A DNA stretch of 23,053 nucleotides from Acanthaster planci (taxonomy: Eukaryota; Echinodermata; Asteroidea; Valvatida; Acanthasteridae): assembly GCF_001949145.1 (NCBI RefSeq), contig NW_019091385.1:523796-546848 (forward strand), read 5' to 3'. Position numbers and translations under genes: made by a program. This document shows positions 12,701 through 21,700 of the stretch, piece after piece; the stretch's first letter is position 1; every line of letters begins with the position of its first letter. The notes beneath the pieces are model-generated. The model made no database searches. It had not been told where the DNA came from and saw only the letters and a program-made list of their open reading frames with translations.

Positions 12701-15700
12701 ATCCTGTCATCGATAATGTCCTTGAGAAGAACATCAAAGGTATGACCACAGAGCCGTTGGGTTTCAGAATGTATCCTTTGTGGTAATGGCTTTTAAGAAT
12801 CCCCTCAGTTTTCCTTGTTAAGCAGGGAAGTTTGTTCAGCAAAGTTCTGCTAAGCAGGAATCGGCAGAGAACCATTTTTTTGCAGTTTATGTTGCATGAC
12901 ATTTACACTGGTACCCTGTTTTTTGTTAAGCAAATATTCCGTCTTGTGCTTAGCCCCTTGCAGCTTCATGAACGAATCCCAACGTCAGATGAATCAAATG
13001 TCTTTACCTCCGTGTGTGTATATCTTCCTATCAAGACACTTCCTCTGTGAAGTTTCTAAGGCCAAAGGTCAAAACTTGCTGGTCTACAATAGAGGGTTTG
13101 CACGACTGCCATCTTGCAGGCCTGTGCTTTTGTTCCACAGGGTATGCACAAAGGTTTTCCTGTGGAACAAAAGAACTGCCCTGCAAGATGGCTACAACAC
13201 TATGGCTAGAGCAAAAACAAAACATTTGAAACACTATAAGAATTGAATCAGTTGTGATATTTTTCGGGCATGTTGTAATTTAGGTGCTGCAGGTCGCGAG
13301 TTCATCATTCTCGGTGACAAGGAGGTAGACTACGATCCCAACTTCCGTCTGTACCTCAACACCAAGCTGGCTAACCCCAAGTACACACCGGCAGTGTTTG
13401 GCAAAGCCATGGTCATCAACTACACAGTCACACTCAAGGTATGAATCAGACAAGAAGGAGAGATTCGTTGTTTTCTTCAGGAAGTCTGGAAATGTTATTT
13501 CACAGAATGCACTATGCACATTCTGCGGAAAATACTGTCTAATAACCCTATATGCTTTTAATACTTCATGAACAACCCTGCCAAACCGAGTCTGCTTTTT
13601 TACCCTTTGACTTTGCATAATCAGTTCTTCTGGAACAGTTCCATATTTGGGCTAATACTTTCTGACCCGTCAGATCACACTTTATAAAAAGATGGCCCAG
13701 ACTTGACAATTCCAAACAGCTGTACCTCCAAAATCTTGAATATTAGGCAGTGTTTATTTCACACAGATCTGGATCCTGATCAATGATCTGTCGTTGGTTA
13801 CAGACACCAAAACTCACTTAATAGATGGTGTGAACCATTGCGAGGATCACTGATCAAGATCCAGATCCATGTGAAACAAACAGGCCCTTGAGTTCAAGGT
13901 CAAATCTCTCACAATATTGATTGGCTGGTGATTAGTTTCAAAAAAGCACAGACCCAAGTTGGTTTACAAGAATATCTTACACCACCATGAAATGCTTCAA
14001 TACAAAACCCCAAAACTACTCTGTCGAGAAAAATACCACTTTCCAAAGAAAAGTTTGGTTCATTTTATCAAGCTTCCCCTTTTCGATTACAATTTCAAAG
14101 CATTTCCCAGGTGTACAGAGATATGGTGCTCGCTAGAGCCTGAAGAGATTGTCATTTCAACTTTCCCACTGTCTCCCCATCCAGGGTCTTGAAGATCAGC
14201 TTCTCAGCGTCATCGTGGGCTTTGAGCGCAAGGAGCTGGAGGAGCAACGCGAGCGTCTGATCCAGGAGACGAGCGACAACAAACGCTTGCTGAAGGACCT
14301 AGAGGACTCATTGCTGAGAGAGCTGGCCACATCCACAGGTAACATGCTGGACAATGTGGAGCTGGTGCAGACCCTGGAGGAAACCAAGTCCAAAGCCACA
14401 GAGGTGAGATGGATACTAGACCTATCTTTCAAGAAGGTTAAAAAAACGAGAGCAATATCATATATCAAAAATTGTGCTAGCTTGTCATGAAAAAGGATTT
14501 AAAAAAATCTGGACTGATCTTGTCAAACTCGAGCAAACTACTTTGTCTGCCTTCAAGTATTCTTTGTCCAAAACTGGGTTTAAAAGATTTTCATAACAGT
14601 CTGTCATAGGTTAATAGTCCCATTTTTATCACAAATAAGATCATGTAGGTTTCTTAAATAGTCTACAGCATTAAAGTACTACAACTCCTAAAATAACTCT
14701 AAGGCTCTAACACCTTACATCAAAACCTTTGGTGCAAAACTCAGCACTTGTTTATCCGACCTTAAAGTGGCCCCATTCACTATCTGTCCAGCCCTGGACC
14801 AACCTCATGTCAATCTCACCCTCTCCTAGGTTGCGGACAAGCTCAAGCTGGCTGCCAAGACGGCGGTGGACATTGACAAGCTCCGCGACGGCTACCGCCC
14901 GGCCGCCAAGCGGGGCGCTATCCTCTTCTTCGTCCTGTCCGAGATGGCTCTGATCAATACCATGTACCAATATTCGCTGGCTTCGTTCCTTGGTGTCTTC
15001 CAACTCTCGCTCAAGAAGAGTTTGCCGGACTCCATCCTGGTCAAGCGACTCAGGAACATCATGGACACGCTGACACACAATATCTACAACTACGCTTGCA
15101 CAGGTAACCAGCTTTGTCTCACAGCTGATAAACGTAAACCTACTTAGCGCGTAAGATTTGACTCAGCAGAAAGAGTTCGTCATCCAACTTTTGCACTCCC
15201 GTTCTGGTCTGTTGGTTTCACGCAGTGGCACTGCAGTTATATAACGCTCTACACATCAGGGAACACTGCGATCACTGATGTGTGAAGTCAATGAAAGGGT
15301 TTGGGTCTTTTAATCATCTATCCACTACAAATGATTGTGAGAGACAGGAGGATTAAATGTTAGAGTTCATTAAGTTTCAGACCATTTGTTCATTTTCTCT
15401 GACTGGTAATATTTATTGTTGATGAACGTTCTCAGATGAATATGCCACTGCACGAATTGGTTAAACAAATGACTCTACAAAGAAGGGTTACCAGCCAAGA
15501 CTTTTTATGGCCAGTTCTTGGCAACCTTGAACGGAACTTAATAGACAGTTTGTAGTTTAGGAAACCTTGTCCCTGAAGATGCAGCCTGATTGGTCAAGAG
15601 TCTTTGTATTGGAATTTATTCAATTTTGCATACAGGATAAATGATTCAGTTTGTCTTACTTAAGCTTGAATCCAGAAAACTCAGTGCGTACTGCATTCAT

Positions 15701-18700
15701 TGCCATTTTGCACATAAAACTGTATGGGGTGTTTGAAGATGAGACTGATGCATAAGTTATGCTGTTCTCTTTCCACCAGGGTTGTTTGAGAAGCACAAGC
15801 TGCTGTTCTCCTTCCAGATGACCATCAAGCTGGAGCAGAGCGAGGACCAGTTGCCCCAGGAGGAGCTGGACTTCTTCATCAAGGGCAACCTGTCGCTGGA
15901 GAAGAGCCGGCGCTCCCGTCCTCACATGTGGATCCCCGAGCAAGGCTGGGAGGACATCATCAAGTGTGCTCAGATCACCGACGTGTTCGCTACGCTGCCC
16001 GACGACGTGGAGAAGAATGGGGCTACATGGAAAGCGGTAAGATGCCAGAAAGTTGATAATGAAAATGGGCCATAACTTTCATAGTCAGTTGGAGAGAGGT
16101 GATACGAAGTTGAGATGAAGTGACTTACCCAAAGAGACAGCCTATAACCAGTAGCTGGATTCCAACCCCTGACCCTAACCACAGGGCTGAGCTCAAGTGA
16201 CCATTTCTTAACCACGGGTTGATTTTGCCTGGTACCCACACCATACTTTATGGGCAGGTTACCAGAGAAAGTCGACATCTTGTTGACGTAGTTGTCACTG
16301 AAACATGTCCAAAGCTACACTCTCCCATGCCTCAATAAGTAACCAGTTATTATAGCAATGAATTCTTAAGTTCCAATTAAGTCAATTAGAATCACATAAT
16401 AATGTAATGAACTGCGACATTTTTGTGTCCTATTTTTTTTTTGCGGCGCACAGTGGTACGACTTGGACACTCCCGAGCAGAGCCCACTTCCAGGAAAATA
16501 CTCAGACTCCCTCTCTGAGTTCCAGAAGCTCCTCCTACTCCGCTGTTTCCGCATCGATCGCGTCTACCGCGCCGTGACCGACTACGTCACCTCCCGCATG
16601 GGGGAGAAGTACGTCACACCCCCCGTCATCAGCTTTGAGTCCATCTTCGAGCAGAGCACCCCCTTCTCGCCCATCGTCTTCATCCTGAGTCCCGGCTCCG
16701 ACCCGGCCAGCGACCTGACCAAGCTGGCCGAGAGGTCAGGCTTCGGCGGCAACAAGCTCAAGTTCCTCTCCATGGGGCAAGGCCAGGAGAAGGTAAGATT
16801 CTGTACAGGACAATTGCTAATGACAATCATGCTCACTCTAATAAGGGTCCTTTGGACAAACTAAATATTTCTGATGTCGTAACTGTGAACGGAACCAAAG
16901 CTGTTCATTGAAACCGTGAATTGCCGCAATGTTCCGTCAGTGACAATCAACTGAAAAGATATTTTGATCACGGTGGCCAGATATAATCTTTTTTTTTCAA
17001 TGTTTTGATTGTATTGAAGTAAATGCAGGGGTACTGTAGAGTTAAATTGATTGTGTGGGCAACCTCAGTGGCATTATAGAATAAACTCGTTGCCTTGAAA
17101 GCTGTTCTGACAACACTCAACGTGTATGTTCCTCATCGCCCAGAGAGCAGCTTTGATAACTTCCTGTTAGCGACAACCATTTCACAATCACTTCCACACA
17201 AAGGCAGGGTTTACTGGAAGTAATCATGCAGTGGTTGGAGTCCCCATGCATGCACAAGACCTAGCCTACCATGACCTGGGAGTGCACTCAAAGCTAGCAC
17301 AGTTGCTCTGGCCCTGTTAGTAGTACCTTAACAGTGTGTCAGCCATAAGCAGTGAACCCATCCTTACCAATAATTCACTGTAGCTGCGGATCATCAGCCA
17401 CTAGTAAACATCATTTCATCCCTAGGTGGCCTTGCAACTCTTGGAGACGGCCATCGCCCGCGGCCAGTGGCTCATGCTTCAGAACTGCCACCTGTTAGCT
17501 AAATGGCTACGCGACTTGGAGAAGGCGCTAGAGAAGATCACTAAGCCACATCCTGACTTCCGGCTATGGCTGACCACTGACCCCACGCCGGCCTTCCCCA
17601 TCGGTATCCTTCAAAGGTCACTCAAGGTAAGTGTCAATTTGGTCATGTTCACATTTGTGCCAGAGACAATGTTGCAGTTCTTAAAGTGAAAAACAGGCAT
17701 TTTGTAGAGAGCTATCTTCAAGCATATTTTCCCAGTTATGAAATAGCTTCAAGGTACCTATGCATCTTGTGTCATCATCAAGCGTTCTTCTCAGCCACTG
17801 GAATTTCACGTTTTTAGTCTGTAGAAAATGTGGGGTTTTTTTCTTTAAAGGAAGACTTTTTTGTGCGTTGCCATGGAAGTTACCCTGCTAACAACCGTTC
17901 CAAATCTTTTCTTGTGAAGATTGTTAGCTATCTAGGAGGACACCATAATACAATGGAATTACAATGGGACAAGCACTAGAACATCACCTTTCTGGTCTTG
18001 GGTTCACGTCCCCTTTGTATGCACTCTATCTGTCATTTATTGACTCTGTGAAAGCGTCATTTTAGTGATTGTGGCGGTTGTAGTTTGGAACATGGAGGTT
18101 ATAGGTTGGATTCGAACCAGAGACATTCATAGATTTTTCTTCATCTTTTTTTTAAGCACCCATTCAAAATTTGAGATCTTGGAGTAAGCCTCTCCCCCCT
18201 TTCTCATCTCCCCAGGTGGTGACAGAACCTCCCAACGGCCTGAAGCTCAACCTTCGCAGCAGCTATCACAAGATCTCGGCCCAGGTCCTGGAGGACTGCC
18301 CCCACCCTGCCTTCAAGCCCTTGGTCTTTGTCCTCGCATTCTTCCATGCCGTGGTGCAGGAACGTCGCAAGTACGGCAAGATCGGCTGGAACGTGCCCTA
18401 CGACTTCAACGAGTCGGACTTCCGCGTCTGCATGGACATCCTCCAGACGTATCTCACCAAGGCCTTTGAGCAAGGCGACCCCAAAATTCCCTGGAGCAGT
18501 CTCAAATACCTTATTGGAGAGGTACAGAAATTTTAATTGCTTAATTTGCTATTCTCATACATGTGCAGAAAATGAAACATAAGCTGATGACCACAATAGC
18601 AGATTTATGTGCTAAGCAAAAATAGGCTGGGAACCAGTCAAATGCAATGCAAACTCAATCACATTACGGCTGGGAACCAGTTTCTGCTTAGCAAATATTA

Positions 18701-21700
18701 TTCCTTGGTTAGCAAACTTTGCACGCTCAGTAGCACCGTAGAAGAACCAGCCCCGATATCGTGTGACCCATTTCTTCCCAGGTGATGTATGGAGGGCGTG
18801 CCATCGACAACTTTGACCGTCGCGTCTTGAACACCTACATGGACGAGTACATGGGCGACTTCATCTTCGACACCTTCCAACCGTTCCACTTCTACTGCAA
18901 CAAGGAAGTCGACTACTGCATTCCCGAGATCGGTCCCAAGGATAACTACGTCCGTACGTAACAATTTGGCTTATTTCTCACTTGGTGGCTGATACACTTC
19001 TTGACTCTGTGTAGGATGTCTGGGGTTCGAACTCATTTACTATCCTTTCAGAAAAGTAGGTCTTAAGTTTGCCAATTTAAAGCAATGTGACAGTACAGTG
19101 TAGGGCCACAAACACCACTAAATGCATAGTCTTTGAAGTTTGTTCACATAGTTTCTTTGACCCCAATCCTGTCTGATCCTCCAAAATTCACCTGGAGGTC
19201 TAGAAGAATCTTAGAAGATTGAGGGAGGTAAATGCCGGCCAAAAAAACAACTTGACACTCCTTGACGTGGAGAGATTCTTGCAGTGATATGATCGAATAT
19301 ACTTAAATTGTTATTGAACAGTGTTTGGCAAAACAGAACAGTCTTTGAATCCACTTTGAATATTGAGCACATTATATTGAAAATTAGTCAGACTACGCAA
19401 ACTATCAAAAAGTTTGTTTTGAAGCCTTCCTTTTTAATGACACATTCCTGTGATCAAACATATCGCTTCAGATTGATCGGTCCTGTAAGTTGTGTTTCAT
19501 AACTACACATCCTAAACACTGGTATGTACAAATATTGACTTCCCCAAGAGAGCTTCCATCTTCATCATTGAAGCTTTCGAAAAATCTGACCTGAATTACT
19601 TAACATTGCTGCATTGTCCGTCTGGTAACACGCAATCAGTCGCCATGGAGATGCAGCCTGCTCAATCGCACACCATAGTGGGAACCTTTACAAGATTGGT
19701 GGCATCTGTGCGGATGCTCAACCTTCAATTACTTTGCACAATTGGAGGTAGTGACTCTGGCGCACATTGAGGAGAATACTGGCCTTGAGATTTCAGAGAT
19801 CAGGAGATTGCTAAGTGCTCAATCTGGGAGGTCGTTTTTTTTTTTTTTTTACTCGTCGTCCCTTTGCCCTGTTAATTTGGAGTTTATTACAAAAATGCGC
19901 TGACTTTCTCAAGGCTTCTAATATATGGCCTTGAAGTATGTTTGTTCTCCCAGCATAATGACCATGGCTTTTGGAATCAACAGATTTGGCAATATTTGTT
20001 GATAAACTGGTTTTTTTTTTGTGGTATTTGTAGAACACTGTAATGTTATAATTATGGATATTCAATTTACCGCAAATGGGTCACTTGGGAGACATTCCCA
20101 TAGGAACGTGCCCAATCTTTACTGTCCCATAATTCAATATTCCCTAATCTGATCTTAACCAAACTTTGCATGTTTTCCTCTTAGACCCTAATCTAACATC
20201 TCTCAAAATTTGGATGGTAAAAATTTTCCTCCTTCTCGTATTTGGAGCAAACATTGAAATGTCTCCCTAATGACCGATGTCTCCCGAATGTTGAAAAATT
20301 TACCACAAAATGTCTCCCATGTGACCTATTTGGAAATATTATAAATTAGGTCATTTGGGAGACATTTTGTGGTAAATTTTTCAGCATTAGGGAGACATTG
20401 GCTTTTTAGGGAGACATTTCAGTGTCCCTAATGACCCATTAGCGGTAATAATAATTATTATTATGTTGATTAGGTGGAAGAATGGCGCATTCTTTGTGCT
20501 TAGACTAAAAGTTGTGACTGAAACCCAACAAAATGGGTCTTACCTTGGCAGAGCCACTGCTGTACAGGCTTTTGCAAGAATCCTGCACTGTGCAAATCAA
20601 TAGGAGCCGTCAGCATTTATCACCTACACAAATGTTCTCTTCATTTCCATCAGGATGCAAAACTGAGAGATATAACAAAACAAAGAACCAGGTTCCTTCT
20701 GTCTAATGTAAACGGGAAAAAATGAAAAGATGACCTGAATAGGCATTTTGTGGGTTCTGGTTCCATTGTTAGCGATTAAACCCTTGTTACAGTGTTACAG
20801 TAACTTGTTCAGACAAGCTTTGTTCACCAAATCCGTCAAATTAGGTTTGAGACTTTGTCAGATATAGGCCAGCAAGTTTCAATCATTTCTCAAATAAATC
20901 GTCCAATAATCATGTCCATAAATGTCATTTTGGCGTTACTTACAGAGGCGATAGAGGAGCTGCCATTAGCCAACACTCCTGAGGTGTTTGGTCTACATCC
21001 CAACGCCGAGATCAATTACTACACCCAGGCCGCCAGGGACATGTGGTCACAGCTCGTTGAGCTTCAGCCTCAGACAGGTAAGATCAAATCAACCCAAGGT
21101 TTGGACCAACAACCGGCATAAGATTCTATCCTCATTTTTTATTCCATCGTTATCTGCCCTGAGCTGAAGTGCACCCTCAACGGCAGAAGAAAGACAGATA
21201 GTACTAAGTTTTCCAGCTGGGTTCTAGAACGCATTTCGACGTGTACGCGAAGATCACACATCTTACACTAAAATGCTTAATACGCGTACTCGGCGTGCAC
21301 ATAAACATGCGCAGCTATGCGGTACGTGAGTACCACAGGACTGTCAATTTCATTTTAAAACATGCCCTCTTGTGTTCCTGCTCGGAGCGGATAAGGCACC
21401 CTTAATTCAGGGCGCCCGTAGTGGCGATGGGCCCAACAAATTTCATTACCCGGCTCTTCGTTTGTAATGAAATAATCCCTATCAAAGTTTGTTGAAATGT
21501 GGTGCATTGTCTCTGTAATTTCTTACCTCCCTTTCTAAATTTCTTTGAAGAAAACTCTTAGTATTGTAGTTACTTTCATAATTTTTAACACCTGGAATGT
21601 AAGATGCTGATAAGTTTGTCGTCATCGGGGCCGGTACTAGACCCACCCTATTTCTAAGTTCAGCCTGCGGGAAATATTGTTTCATAATCAGATATGACAT

